64,000 nt of DNA from Metabacillus halosaccharovorans (lineage in GTDB: Bacteria; Bacillota; Bacilli; Bacillales; Bacillaceae). The notes beneath the pieces are model-generated. The model saw only the letters and a program-made list of their open reading frames with translations. It searched no databases and had not been told where the DNA came from. Numbering within the stretch: the stretch's first letter is position 1; every line of letters starts with the position of its first letter. Position numbers and translations under genes: made by a program. The stretch covers positions 1,922,001-1,986,000 of the forward strand of contig NZ_KV917372.1 of NCBI RefSeq assembly GCF_002019635.1. Reading direction: 5' to 3'. Positions 18,654 through 28,386 of the stretch are shown piece after piece.

Positions 18654-18953
18654 ATGGAGTTTAATAAAAGAGCATCTAATGCATCAAAATTAGCACAAGC
18701 TTTACAATCAGGCTCAATTAATGTAAAGGATATGGCTTCGATTGTTAATACTGCAAACAAATTTAAATCAAGTATTGTTCTGCATGCAGAAGAAAAAATA
18801 ATTGATGTAAAAAGTTTTCTTGGCCTAAGTGTATCCTTGATGTCCAATTCTACTCAGTATACATTAGAAATTCATGGTGATGATGAAGAAGAAGCAAAAG
18901 AAGAAATGAAAAAGGCTTTTAATGAGTATGGGATAAAGGTAGAAGTTAATTAA
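18654..18953 (+). CDS. HPr-like protein lacking the phosphorylatable histidine
   Basis: Small 99-residue protein with an HPr-type fold by pattern. IVNTANKFKSSIVLHAEEKI then IDVKSFLGLSVSLMSNSTQY aligns with the HPr helix 1, strands and regulatory loop, and TLEIHGDDEEEA with the final strand. The active-site loop corresponds to SINVKDMAS, so His15 is replaced by Asn and Arg17 by Lys. The regulatory serine position (KSFLG, matching KSIMG with Ser46) is kept. An N-terminal extension of about 11 residues is unusual. This recalls Crh, in which His15 is also lost. It therefore cannot carry PTS phosphate in the normal way; a role as a Ser-phosphorylated CcpA partner is inference. AAGGAGG precedes the ATG. 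Confidence 0.75.
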   Translation: MEFNKRASNASKLAQALQSGSINVKDMASIVNTANKFKSSIVLHAEEKIIDVKSFLGLSVSLMSNSTQYTLEIHGDDEEEAKEEMKKAFNEYGIKVEVN

Positions 18954-19008
18954 GCATATTATAAGTTTATAAATGAATACGTGGATTCAAATTTATAGAG
19001 AAAATTAT

Positions 19009-19052
19009 AAAAACGTCATACATCCTCATATCGAAGGTTTATGACGTTTCAT
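19009..19052. terminator. Bidirectional terminator between convergent genes
   Basis: Stem AAACGTCATA (19011-19020) with TATGACGTTT (19040-19049) around a 19-nt loop, T-rich on both sides. It separates the HPr-like gene (+) from the esterase operon end (-). Confidence 0.6.
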
Positions 19053-19195
19053 TTACACCTTTAGGTTTAGACCATACATATCCTTACATTTTACTCAGTG
19101 CAATTTTTGTACAATTGGAAGATTAGCGTAATTATTTTTCGCCATAATTTTTTTCAGCCATATTATTTTATTAATCTGACAAACACGCTCCCACC

Positions 19196-20512
19196 TTAAT
19201 TTATTTTATTGTATTGAATTTCACTTGTATCCTTATTATGACCTATACGATTTGATTGTAGTGCCAACCACTGAAGAAGAGTTACGTCTTTTCCATTTAC
19301 TTTTACGGGAGAACCATCGTAATCTAGTACACATTCATCTTTTAGCATATAAATCCAGGTACCATGTCCGAAGAATTCAAAAGGGTTGCCTTCAGAATCC
19401 TTGAAAATACCTGACGTATCTACTACCTTATCAAAATATGAAAAGTGAACATTTGGTGCACCGGCTTTTAGTAGTCGCTCATAAGTTGGAATTGCTGTAA
19501 TCTCCGGATCCACAATCGTATCATTTTGGGCATGTGTAAACCAAATAGGTGTATTTTTAATATCTTTAATTTGTTGATCTGTAATCATTTTATCCAGAAG
19601 GGCTTCGCATACAGGAAACGCTGCAGCGAAGAAGCCGGGGTAATCAATGATCATACGCATTGTCATAAACCCTCCATTTGAACAGCCACCAATATAAATA
19701 CGATTTACATCTATGTGTGGATGAACACTTACAAACTCGTCAATGAGCGCTTTCAATGCCGAAACGTACTTCGAATTACCACCCCAAGTAAACTCTTCAG
19801 AGCCATCATCCATCCACATTGTAGGTACTTGTGGAGCTAGAACATAAGCTCCTCCGAATATTTTCTGTACTTTTTCACTTGATAAATTTACGACATTATT
19901 TCCAGCATACGCAACTGTGGTGTCATAGCCACCTTCCCCTCCGCCATGCAACCAAATGATAAGAGGACGTTTTTCCTTACTCATATTTGGTGAATAATAG
20001 CCAAAACGCAGAGGCAACTCAGCATAAGAGGACTTACTGTTTACCCACCCTCTGACTTGCTCCATTTTACCGGCGCTAAAATGATCATAAACAAGACCAG
20101 AAATGGGATCATTTTCGGTTTGTATTTCTTTTACCTGTGTTATACGAAAATCGCAAAATACAAATACATTGTGTTCCAAATATGCAATTTCAGAATTTAA
20201 ACGATCGATTGCCTCACATTCAAGTTCTAGTGTAACGTAACTTCCTATTGTTGTTTTATTCCCTTCAACGTCTGATGTATAAGCTTTTGTAACTAGACAA
20301 TACCCTTTTGACGAATGAGTCTCTTCCGATATAAAGTCTTTTCTTAATTGAAGAATTTCACCGTTTTTTTTATTTCTTCGTTCTACATAAACATTGAAGG
20401 TATCTTCCGTTATCACCTCTGATTTAACAGTTTCAGGCAGCGGGAGAATGATTTTTGTTACATATGGGCCATAGTTGGTGACTTCGGTAACAGTCATGTA
20501 TGGACGATTCAT
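19196..20512 (-). CDS. Alpha/beta-hydrolase esterase with N-terminal E-set-like domain
   Basis: Cytoplasmic esterase of the phospholipase/carboxylesterase type; no signal peptide. Start MNRPYM at 20512 is chosen for its AAGGAG site eight bases away. Residues about 1-150 form a beta-rich domain; then the hydrolase core: oxyanion-hole strand IIWLHGGGEGG, nucleophile GGCSNGGFMT, acidic loop HAQNDTIVDP and catalytic His in FGHGTWIYML. About 438 residues. It is the last gene of the rhamnoside operon, 125 bp after another esterase, and probably removes acyl groups from imported oligosaccharides. The exact ester is unknown. Confidence 0.82.
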   Translation of the reverse strand: MNRPYMTVTEVTNYGPYVTKIILPLPETVKSEVITEDTFNVYVERRNKKNGEILQLRKDFISEETHSSKGYCLVTKAYTSDVEGNKTTIGSYVTLELECEAIDRLNSEIAYLEHNVFVFCDFRITQVKEIQTENDPISGLVYDHFSAGKMEQVRGWVNSKSSYAELPLRFGYYSPNMSKEKRPLIIWLHGGGEGGYDTTVAYAGNNVVNLSSEKVQKIFGGAYVLAPQVPTMWMDDGSEEFTWGGNSKYVSALKALIDEFVSVHPHIDVNRIYIGGCSNGGFMTMRMIIDYPGFFAAAFPVCEALLDKMITDQQIKDIKNTPIWFTHAQNDTIVDPEITAIPTYERLLKAGAPNVHFSYFDKVVDTSGIFKDSEGNPFEFFGHGTWIYMLKDECVLDYDGSPVKVNGKDVTLLQWLALQSNRIGHNKDTSEIQYNKIN

Positions 20513-20637
20513 TTTGATATCTCCTTTTATATATGGATTTAAATGAAACAAACGTACAAAAATTGGAAAATTCAAAGTTTACTTGTCTGTACATTCCTTC
20601 CGTGTTTTACTATAAATTACCTTTCTCTTTTGAGAGA

Positions 20638-21435
20638 TTATTTAACGATTTTGTTGCTTTCAAGTGGCAGCCAATCTAATACTCGTTGAATATTCGTATC
20701 CCAGTAGCTCCACTCATGTCCACCTGGCCCTTCTTCATAATGTAAGTCCACTCCTAAACCATTCGCATAGTCTCTAAATGTATGATTATTTTGATATAGG
20801 AAATCTTCTGTTCCACATGCCTGGAATAATTTAGGGATTCTTTTATTTTCTTTCTTCAATTGTTCCAATACGTATACTAAGTCATTCCTACTTTTAGGAA
20901 CAGTAGAGCTATCGCCGAATACATTTTCAAAAAAGCTTGGACCAGGTCCGTTCAAAGAGTCAACTAAGTCTAATAAACCCGACAGTGACGCAACAGCTGC
21001 AAATTTCTCCGGTTTACGCAACCCAAGTTTGAATGCACCGTAGCCTCCCATTGATAATCCTGCCGCAAAAGTATCTTCACGTTTATTTGAGATAGGAAAA
21101 GCAGCCTCAATAAAGTTTGGCAATTCCTCACTAATGTACGTCCAATACTTATGGCCATGAATCATATCACTATAACAGCTTAAGTCAGCATTTGGCATGA
21201 CAACAGCAATCCCTTTATCTTCAGCATACCTTTCTATCGAAGATAAACGTAACCAACAGGAATGATCGTCAGTTGCACCATGCAAAAGATATACTATAGG
21301 AAACTTTTTATGCTCATATGTTAGGTCTGATATGTTCTCGATATCTATTCTGTTTGTTCCAATAGGCAGTAATACATTTACGGATGTTTGCATCATAAGT
21401 GCCTTCGATTTAAAGCTCACTTGTAATAAGGCCAT
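20638..21435 (-). CDS. Esterase-D/tributyrin-esterase-like acyl esterase
   Basis: A 265-residue cytoplasmic esterase of the S-formylglutathione hydrolase/EstA/XynC group. Motifs: YLLHGATDDHSCW near 49-61, nucleophile elbow AGLSMGG (Ser128), GTEDFLY with Asp211 and GPGGHEWSYWD with His240. The GLSMGGYGAF and HEW pattern is shared with acetyl xylan and feruloyl esterases. AAGGAGG precedes the ATG. It follows the GH78 gene by 52 bp and is transcribed with it, so it likely deacetylates a rhamnose-containing oligosaccharide before or after glycosidase attack. Confidence 0.87.
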   Translation of the reverse strand: MALLQVSFKSKALMMQTSVNVLLPIGTNRIDIENISDLTYEHKKFPIVYLLHGATDDHSCWLRLSSIERYAEDKGIAVVMPNADLSCYSDMIHGHKYWTYISEELPNFIEAAFPISNKREDTFAAGLSMGGYGAFKLGLRKPEKFAAVASLSGLLDLVDSLNGPGPSFFENVFGDSSTVPKSRNDLVYVLEQLKKENKRIPKLFQACGTEDFLYQNNHTFRDYANGLGVDLHYEEGPGGHEWSYWDTNIQRVLDWLPLESNKIVK

Positions 21436-21487
21436 CTACTTTTCCTCCTTATAAAATGAATGAATATACTCCTTAGGACTCTCTTGT

Positions 21488-24382
21488 TTATACATGAACG
21501 AAAGATAGCTTCTCATCCAGTTTTTCTAATTGTTCAGTTGTTACTACTTTTGCACCTAATGGAGAGTGACTCAATTCTCTCAATGAACTCTCCGCGAATC
21601 GGTGAAGAATGATTTGGTTCGAAATCACATCTGGTAGTAATTCGGCTAAGATTTCTTCTGTTTCCTCGTTACTTAGTAACTCTCTAATACTATTGTTTGA
21701 GCTATATTTCAAGATATAATCTTTCGCAGGGATATATTCTATCTGATACGTACCTGCAATTAATTCTCCTTTTACGTGATCATCTTCTTGTACTGCCTTA
21801 ATTTCACTTCTAATCAATGGTTGACCGTTCACTATTACTTTATCTATTACAGCATCAGGTAAAATAAATTCAGCTGTAGAATTGAATGGTACTTTAAAAG
21901 CAAATGATAATTTACCATTTTTATGGATTTCCCAGCCACTCTCAATTAAGCCGCTTGCTGAATGTAGCTTTGCCTTTGCATATGATAATTTTCCATATGG
22001 TTTTGGATTGAACACAATTTTGCGATATCCTGGTGCATTCTCTACCGGATTAATTCCGCACATTTGCGTATACATCCACTCTGCGATTGAGCCATATGCG
22101 TAATGATTCAATGAGTTCATTCCTGTATCACTAATACTTCCATCTGCTAGAACTGAATTCCATCGCTCCCAAATAGTTGTTGCCCCTAATTTGACTGCAA
22201 ATAACCAGCTTGGAAAGTCCTCATTTAATAATAGGGTATAAGCATCTTCATTTGCTCCGTTTTCTGATAACACATGGCAAAAATATGGTGTTCCGACAAA
22301 TCCCGTTTTTAGATGCATCTTATCTGCACGTAATTTTGCTTTTAAATCAGTTATGACACGTATACGAAAATTGTCTGGAATAAGATCCATGTAAAGTGCT
22401 ACGATCATGGCTGTTTGTGTATGAATCGTGATTCTTCCATTTGGAGAAAAATATTCACTTTTTATTGCCTCTTTAATCTCATTAGCAAGTGTCGTGTATT
22501 CTTCTGCTACTTCGGTTTTACCTAATACAGACGCTGCTTTTACCACTAACTGTGCAGAGTAGCAGTAATAGGCTGAAGCAATATAATGAGCATCCGTTCC
22601 ACCCATTGGGCTTAATGGATCTGGACCATCAAGCGCTAACCAGTCACCAAAGTGAAAGCCATCCTGCCATAATCTCTTTCCGCCGGTTTCTTCATCTACT
22701 TTTTTGATGTAGTCTACCCAATCCTTCATCGTATCAAATTGTAGGTCAAGTAATTCCTTGTCTCCATAATGCTTATAAAGGACCCATGGAATGACTGTTG
22801 CCGCATCACCCCAAGCTGTAGAACCATGTCCTGTAACAAAACCAGGGTCATCTTTTGGTTTGATTTGTGGAACGATGAATGGGACGGATCCGCCAAGGCG
22901 CTTTTGCTCTTCCCTTAAATCAAACATAAATTTGTTATAAAATGCTGGAGAATACATATTGTAGCAAGCGGTTGAAGCAAATACTTGTGCATCCCCTGTC
23001 CAGCCCATTCTCTCATCGCGTTGTGGACAATCTGTTGGTACATCCAGGAAGTTTCCTTTTTGCCCCCATAATGCATTTGAAAATAATTGGTTTACTAATG
23101 GGTTTGATGTTTCGATATGACCTGTTTGATTAATATCACTGTAAATGACACATCCTGTAAAGTCCTCGAGATTAATTGCTTTATCAAATCCGGTTAACTT
23201 CACATAACGGAAACCAAAAAACGTGAAATATGGCTGTACTACTCTTTCACTTCCATCTGAAATATACGTATACTCTGCCTTTGCCGTACGTAAATTATCT
23301 CTGTAAAAACAGTCATTTTGCAGTATTTCTCCGTATTGAAGTTGTAATGTTGTGCCTTTTGGAGCATTTGTTTTAAAAGTAACCCACCCAGTCATGATCT
23401 GCCCCATATCAAGAACAGTTTCTCCCGCCGGAGTCGTAATGATATCAACTGGTTTACGAACTTCTTTAATCTTTACAGGTAAGCTTAGCCTTGCTAGGAA
23501 TTTATCAGTTTTTACTGCTGTTAGTGTAACTCCTGTCCAGCTACTATCATCCATATCCGCATGTGACCAATTTGGAATTTCAAGATTTGCATCATAGATT
23601 TCTCCATCATAAATACCACTGAACGTAATTGGTGATGATGTGCATTTCCAACTCTCATCAGAACCTATAACAACTGTCGAGCCGTCTTCAAGTGTTACAA
23701 AAATCTCTCCGATTACAGCAAATTCACTCCCATACAATTCATGGTGTCCACCGTCAAATCCAAAACGTCCCTTATACCAGCCATTGCCAAGCATAACTCC
23801 GATCGCATTACTTCCTTCAGATACTAAATCCGTCACATCATATGTTTGATACTGAATCCAATGATCATAAGCATTAAACCCCGGTGCAAAATACTCGTCA
23901 CTTACACGCTTACCATTAATTTGTAAGTCATAGATTCCTAATCCAGAAAGATAGACTCTAGCAGAAACGATACCCGTTGGTAACATAAATTCTTTTCTAA
24001 TTAGGGGGTGTATTTCTTTATCAAGGTCAGGTGAAATCCATTTCCCTTGCCATTTTTCATCCATTTTTGCTGTTTCAAACCATGCTGTATCACTAGTAAC
24101 ACTGTCACCAGTATCCCCCCAAACTGTTACCCGCCAGTAATAACGTGTACGAGGTTTTAATTCTAGGTCAAGTGAATATCCTAAACTATTAATCTCCTCT
24201 TGAACTCCACTATCAAAAAGGACGGCTGAAAAATTAGATTCTAAGCTGACTTCTACTTGCGCTGCTTTCTGTGAAACGGATAGACTATCACCCGCTGCTG
24301 TCACCCATGATAAATTTACTCGTCCAAATTCAAACCCTAAAGGATTCGTAATCTGGTTTGTTCGTAACTGAGTAATTTCCAT
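21488..24382 (-). CDS. GH78 alpha-L-rhamnosidase
   Basis: Removes terminal alpha-L-rhamnose from glycosides or rhamnogalacturonan fragments by inversion. 964 residues without a signal peptide, so intracellular. Order: fibronectin-like N-terminal domain (about 1-105), rhamnosidase N-terminal sandwich (about 120-290), a further beta domain (about 305-415), the (alpha/alpha)6 barrel with the GH78 signature DCPQRDERMGWTGDAQVF (451-468) that includes acidic catalytic candidates, and a C-terminal beta domain with the NHYAYGSIAEWMY ... GYRKIVFNPKP stretch. An extra tail of about 70 residues follows. AAGGAGGT precedes the ATG, and the GH3 gene upstream ends 20 bp before. Confidence 0.95.
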   Translation of the reverse strand: MEITQLRTNQITNPLGFEFGRVNLSWVTAAGDSLSVSQKAAQVEVSLESNFSAVLFDSGVQEEINSLGYSLDLELKPRTRYYWRVTVWGDTGDSVTSDTAWFETAKMDEKWQGKWISPDLDKEIHPLIRKEFMLPTGIVSARVYLSGLGIYDLQINGKRVSDEYFAPGFNAYDHWIQYQTYDVTDLVSEGSNAIGVMLGNGWYKGRFGFDGGHHELYGSEFAVIGEIFVTLEDGSTVVIGSDESWKCTSSPITFSGIYDGEIYDANLEIPNWSHADMDDSSWTGVTLTAVKTDKFLARLSLPVKIKEVRKPVDIITTPAGETVLDMGQIMTGWVTFKTNAPKGTTLQLQYGEILQNDCFYRDNLRTAKAEYTYISDGSERVVQPYFTFFGFRYVKLTGFDKAINLEDFTGCVIYSDINQTGHIETSNPLVNQLFSNALWGQKGNFLDVPTDCPQRDERMGWTGDAQVFASTACYNMYSPAFYNKFMFDLREEQKRLGGSVPFIVPQIKPKDDPGFVTGHGSTAWGDAATVIPWVLYKHYGDKELLDLQFDTMKDWVDYIKKVDEETGGKRLWQDGFHFGDWLALDGPDPLSPMGGTDAHYIASAYYCYSAQLVVKAASVLGKTEVAEEYTTLANEIKEAIKSEYFSPNGRITIHTQTAMIVALYMDLIPDNFRIRVITDLKAKLRADKMHLKTGFVGTPYFCHVLSENGANEDAYTLLLNEDFPSWLFAVKLGATTIWERWNSVLADGSISDTGMNSLNHYAYGSIAEWMYTQMCGINPVENAPGYRKIVFNPKPYGKLSYAKAKLHSASGLIESGWEIHKNGKLSFAFKVPFNSTAEFILPDAVIDKVIVNGQPLIRSEIKAVQEDDHVKGELIAGTYQIEYIPAKDYILKYSSNNSIRELLSNEETEEILAELLPDVISNQIILHRFAESSLRELSHSPLGAKVVTTEQLEKLDEKLSFVHV

Positions 24383-24402
24383 GCTTTTACCTCCTTAATA
24401 GC

Positions 24403-26634
24403 TTAATTTCTTATTTTATGGTTCTTTTTGTATTTTTTTGTTCGATCATCTTGAATGACACCGGACCAATTGAGCCCAAAAGCAAAATCATATTCATTTC
24501 CTTCTGTGTCTAAGTGACATACCATGTCATGTGGTACATCTTCGTATTGTTCTTCAACTGTCTTCATATGTGCTGGCAATTGCATTGGAAGAAGTCCTGA
24601 AGGTTCAGTTACTCCTGTTAAAATATCAAGTAGAGCTTGGTCCTGTACGCCAAAATTTAAGAGGAGAGCATCGATGTTACATTCAAACTCCTCAACTATA
24701 GTAGGTTTTGATAAAAGTAGAGACACAATTACAGGTTTACCCTTCATCTCTTCTTTTGTCTTTTGTACCAACTCAAGATCAGTCGTATTTCGAGGGGTAA
24801 AGGATTTCCCTTTGTAAGTACGATCCAATACATCTCTTACATCGCCCGCTATACTTTTTTCACGTGCGAATTCGGCCGTATATGTTCCATACTGTAAGCT
24901 AATCGGAACATATCCTGTTCCACCGTTTTCCACATCTTCTCTACTAAAGCCCTCACCCTCTGGACTTGATATACCAACTAACGCAAAATCTGCCTCATCA
25001 GGTTTATCTGTCACATTGAAATATTTCCTTACCACATCTAAATTAAATGAGTATTCATACTTTTCAGGTATTTCCATACCAAACCAGTTCTTTCCAGCAG
25101 CTAAATAGCGTTTTGGTATATAAACAGTCTTCCTTTTTACTAAGGGCAGAAGTTGATTTTTATTTTTCACCATAACAATTGACTTTAATTGCGCGTCGTA
25201 ACCCTTCGCCATAAATTCTTGGCTTCCAACTGTATCAGCACTTTTTTCAACATCCAAATATGGATTTTCAAATAGACCTAGACGGAAAATATTTAATAAT
25301 AAGCGAACAGCTGATGTTTCAAAGCGCTTACGCATAAATTCTTCGCCATGTTCTTTTACACCCATTTCATATGCTTCAATAATTGGAGCAGCCTCATTAT
25401 TCCCACCAAACTGGTCAACTCCTGCTATCAAAGCTTTATAATGACGTTCAGCAACTGTCAAGTGTTCTACTCCCCATGGTTTACCTGCAAAAATATCAAC
25501 GGCAGCTGGTTCATCTCCAGTAATTAGCCAGTCTGTACAAACGACACCACCATATCCATACCTGTCTCTCAGAAGATCTGAGATGAGATATTTATTATAT
25601 GAATTCCCTACATTTTCACTGTTCATATCGTCTTGGTCCACTGAAATAGTGTAATATGGCATAACGGCAGAAGCCTTGCCTGTTTTTCCAGAAAGTTTAA
25701 AGGCTCCTTCTGTAAACGGCAGTAGATGGTCTGCAAAATTGTTTCCAGGGTATACGGCAAACTTTCCGTAACCCCAGTGTGCGTCTCTCCCGGCTTCTCC
25801 TGAGCCACCACCTGGCCAATGCTTGACCATTGCGTTAACACTTTCTTCTCCCCAGCCATCAATTGTGTCATCTGTTGTTTGAAAACCATCTACATAAGCT
25901 TTTGCCAAATCAGCTGAAAGACTAGGGTCTTCACCAAATGTCCCATTAAATCTTGACCAACGCGGATCTGTTGCAATATCAATTTGTGGCGATAGCGCTG
26001 TTGTAATTCCCAGTGCTCTGTATTCTTTTGAAGCAATTTTTCCAAAATCTTCTGTTACTTCAGGATCAAAGGTTGCTGCAAGACCTAGTGTCTCTGGCCA
26101 CATTGAAATCTTGCCACCTGCACCTGCATTGTACTCTGTGCTTGCAACAGATGCGTGACGCGGGTCAGAGCTAGTGTTTATTGGAATACCTAATCCAATT
26201 CCCTCAACTAATTCTTGTGAATTATTATTCCATTGTGCAGCCACTTCAGGGCTTTCAACTGTAGTAATTAATACATGTCTCAAATCATCATTTGTAAGAA
26301 ATTCCTTTTGTTGATCTGATAAATCACTTGGATTTGCAACGCTTTCAAAAAATGGATTGCCACCATATGTACCCGGGAATGGCCCTTGGCCTGCAGGGAT
26401 TGATTGATGTCGACTATAAAGCATTAATCCCGCAATTTGGGCAACTGACATTTTTGAAGCCAAATCTTTTGCACGTTCTTCTGCAGATAAACGCCAGTCT
26501 TCATATTTGACTAATTTGCCGTCTTTATTTAAATCTTTAAATGCTTTTCCATCGACATTAAGAATTCGGACACCTGATTTACTAGAGTATCCTAAAGTAG
26601 GACCTCTTTCATTTTCAACATAATTTATGGGCAT
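24403..26634 (-). CDS. GH3 family beta-glycosidase
   Basis: Retaining glycosidase of family 3, cytoplasmic (no signal peptide), 743 residues. The N-terminal TIM-barrel domain has LGIPINTSSDPRH, FGEDPSL, VKHWPGGGSGEAGRDAH and VVCTDW with the nucleophile Asp at about 368. A C-terminal alpha/beta sandwich follows (SIVMVKNKNQLLPL, VSLLLSKPTIVEEF). GH3 enzymes cleave beta-glucose, beta-xylose or similar residues. Here it is co-operonic with GH78, so flavonoid-type rutinosides or cell-wall oligosaccharides are possible substrates; specificity cannot be read. AAAAGGAG lies before the ATG. Confidence 0.93.
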   Translation of the reverse strand: MPINYVENERGPTLGYSSKSGVRILNVDGKAFKDLNKDGKLVKYEDWRLSAEERAKDLASKMSVAQIAGLMLYSRHQSIPAGQGPFPGTYGGNPFFESVANPSDLSDQQKEFLTNDDLRHVLITTVESPEVAAQWNNNSQELVEGIGLGIPINTSSDPRHASVASTEYNAGAGGKISMWPETLGLAATFDPEVTEDFGKIASKEYRALGITTALSPQIDIATDPRWSRFNGTFGEDPSLSADLAKAYVDGFQTTDDTIDGWGEESVNAMVKHWPGGGSGEAGRDAHWGYGKFAVYPGNNFADHLLPFTEGAFKLSGKTGKASAVMPYYTISVDQDDMNSENVGNSYNKYLISDLLRDRYGYGGVVCTDWLITGDEPAAVDIFAGKPWGVEHLTVAERHYKALIAGVDQFGGNNEAAPIIEAYEMGVKEHGEEFMRKRFETSAVRLLLNIFRLGLFENPYLDVEKSADTVGSQEFMAKGYDAQLKSIVMVKNKNQLLPLVKRKTVYIPKRYLAAGKNWFGMEIPEKYEYSFNLDVVRKYFNVTDKPDEADFALVGISSPEGEGFSREDVENGGTGYVPISLQYGTYTAEFAREKSIAGDVRDVLDRTYKGKSFTPRNTTDLELVQKTKEEMKGKPVIVSLLLSKPTIVEEFECNIDALLLNFGVQDQALLDILTGVTEPSGLLPMQLPAHMKTVEEQYEDVPHDMVCHLDTEGNEYDFAFGLNWSGVIQDDRTKKYKKNHKIRN

Positions 26635-26739
26635 CTTACTTCTCCTTTTCCATTAAGATATTATTCTACTACTAGAATTTTCTTCAACTATGCCAACAAA
26701 TTTTAATATAAAATATTAGTATACGTTGCTAGGTCTTAC

Positions 26740-27363
26740 TTAATATTTTATTTCAACAACTCTTGAAGCTCGGGTAAAGGCATAGTTACTTAAAAACATA
26801 AGCAAAAATGCAGTCATACTTCCACTGAAGAATGGGATTAGCCCAGGAAATTTATAAATGATGAATAGTAAAAATCCAGTTAACACGACCATACAAAAAG
26901 TGGAAATTGGATTAATAGTCATGATAATAAATGCATTTTTAGCAACCTTCGTTAACTTCACATCATAATGAACAAAAACCGGAAAAATATATAGGACAGT
27001 TAATAAAAATAAAAGTGTTACAAGTCCATTAGGTATATATAAGACCTTTAAAGAAGGAATCGTTACGGAACTGATGATGTTCAAACTGGAATACATAATA
27101 AATGCAAAAATACTAATAAATATTCCTAGTATGTTACTTTTTACAAATTCCTTTTTATAATTGGACCAGAAGGTTTTAAAGACGGGGATATCCCGATCGC
27201 CCAATACCCATTTTCGGATAACAGCAAACATTGCAGTAGTCGAAGGGTAAAAACCTACTACACCCAATCCTACGATTGTAAATAAAATCCATAGAATATT
27301 TACATACATTAATCTTGCCAACCACAAGGAAATTGTATAAAAACTTTTCATCATGCCTTCCAT
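26740..27363 (-). CDS. YesL-like DUF624 membrane protein
   Basis: A 207-residue integral membrane protein with about five hydrophobic segments (for example VNILWILFTIVGLGVVGFYP and LVTLLFLLTVLYIFPVFVHY). DUF624/YesL proteins accompany Lpl/Yte/Yes-type ABC importers for plant oligosaccharides in Bacilli; their function is unknown. ATG 27363 is preferred to a GTG at 27372 because AAGGAG overlaps the GTG. It lies between the permease and GH3 genes. Confidence 0.85.
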   Translation of the reverse strand: MEGMMKSFYTISLWLARLMYVNILWILFTIVGLGVVGFYPSTTAMFAVIRKWVLGDRDIPVFKTFWSNYKKEFVKSNILGIFISIFAFIMYSSLNIISSVTIPSLKVLYIPNGLVTLLFLLTVLYIFPVFVHYDVKLTKVAKNAFIIMTINPISTFCMVVLTGFLLFIIYKFPGLIPFFSGSMTAFLLMFLSNYAFTRASRVVEIKY

Positions 27364-27420
27364 TGTTGCCACTCCTTACGTTCGATTAAATCATGAAATT
27401 TGTTGTTCAAAATGAGATAT

Positions 27421-27460
27421 AATCAAGGAGCCATGCAATGACTGCTTTGGCCCCTTGATT
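27421..27460 (-). repeat. Intercistronic stem-loop between permease and YesL gene
   Basis: Twelve-base arms (27421-27432 / 27449-27460) pair fully in the minus-strand RNA with one G-U pair. No U-run follows, so an mRNA-processing or stability hairpin is more likely than a terminator. Confidence 0.4.
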
Positions 27461-27475
27461 AACAGTGTACATCCC

Positions 27476-28369
27476 TTACCCTTTTACAGCCCCAATCGCA
27501 ATCCCCTTTACCAAATACTTTTGGAAGAATGGATAAGCAATTAAAATTGGTAACACACCAATCACTGCAATGGCCATTTGAACAGCAGTTGTTGGAATCG
27601 ATGCAGCTGAAGCACCTGCGTTACTTCCAAGATTTGAAGAATTAGAGGTTAAAAACTGAATGTCCTGAAGCATTCTATTTAATAGATTTTGAATACTAAA
27701 AAGGGAAGGCTCCGTAATATAAACCAATCCATTGAACCAGTCATTCCAATAGATGATCGTTTGCAATAATCCGATCGTAGCTAAAATTGGTAATGACAAC
27801 GGAAGAACGATCGAGAAGAAGGTTCTAAATTCACCTGCTCCATCCATTCTCGCTGACTCAATAACAGGTTCTGGTATCGAAGTCATAAAGAATGTTCTCA
27901 TTAATAAAACGTTAAAACCATTCATTAATAATCCTGGTACAATTAAAGCCCAAATCGTATTTTTAATATGGAATATTTCGGTGTACACAAGATAAGTAGG
28001 GACCAGTCCTCCGTTAAATAACAAAGTAAAGAATACGAAGAAGGCAAATACGTTTCGATATGGTAAATCGCGTCTAGAAATGGCATATGCCAGAAGTGAG
28101 GTAATCGTTAAGCTAGCTGTCGTACCAATTATCGTGATAAAAACTGTAACACCATATGCTCTTCCGATTTGTTCAAAGTTACTAATTAAATATTCATATG
28201 CCGCAAAGCTCCACTCTTTCGGAATGAATGAATATCCATCTAGTATTAACGATTCTTCAGATGTAAAAGAAGAAGAGATTAATATAACAAATGGAATAAT
28301 ACAGGATATTGTTAGAATGATGAGAAAGCTATGGGATACCCATTGTGTAATGCGATCAGATTTATACAT
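27476..28369 (-). CDS. Sugar ABC transporter permease (LplC/YtcP type)
   Basis: Inner-membrane permease of the MalG-like class. 297 residues with six predicted membrane spans and the ATPase-docking EAA loop ESARMDGAGEFRTFFSIVLPLSLPILAT. The C-terminal LVKGIAIGAVKG is typical of LplC/YtcP proteins. GGAGGTGG precedes the ATG. It follows the partner permease by 17 bp. No ATPase gene is nearby, as usual in Bacilli, where a shared MsmX-type ATPase serves such importers. Confidence 0.95.
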   Translation of the reverse strand: MYKSDRITQWVSHSFLIILTISCIIPFVILISSSFTSEESLILDGYSFIPKEWSFAAYEYLISNFEQIGRAYGVTVFITIIGTTASLTITSLLAYAISRRDLPYRNVFAFFVFFTLLFNGGLVPTYLVYTEIFHIKNTIWALIVPGLLMNGFNVLLMRTFFMTSIPEPVIESARMDGAGEFRTFFSIVLPLSLPILATIGLLQTIIYWNDWFNGLVYITEPSLFSIQNLLNRMLQDIQFLTSNSSNLGSNAGASAASIPTTAVQMAIAVIGVLPILIAYPFFQKYLVKGIAIGAVKG

Positions 28370-28386
28370 CTATTGCCACCTCCATT

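Noticed and set aside
20970-21158. Overlapping minus-strand frame inside the esterase gene
   Set aside because: Shadow of the esterase in another frame; no ribosome site and no recognisable domain.
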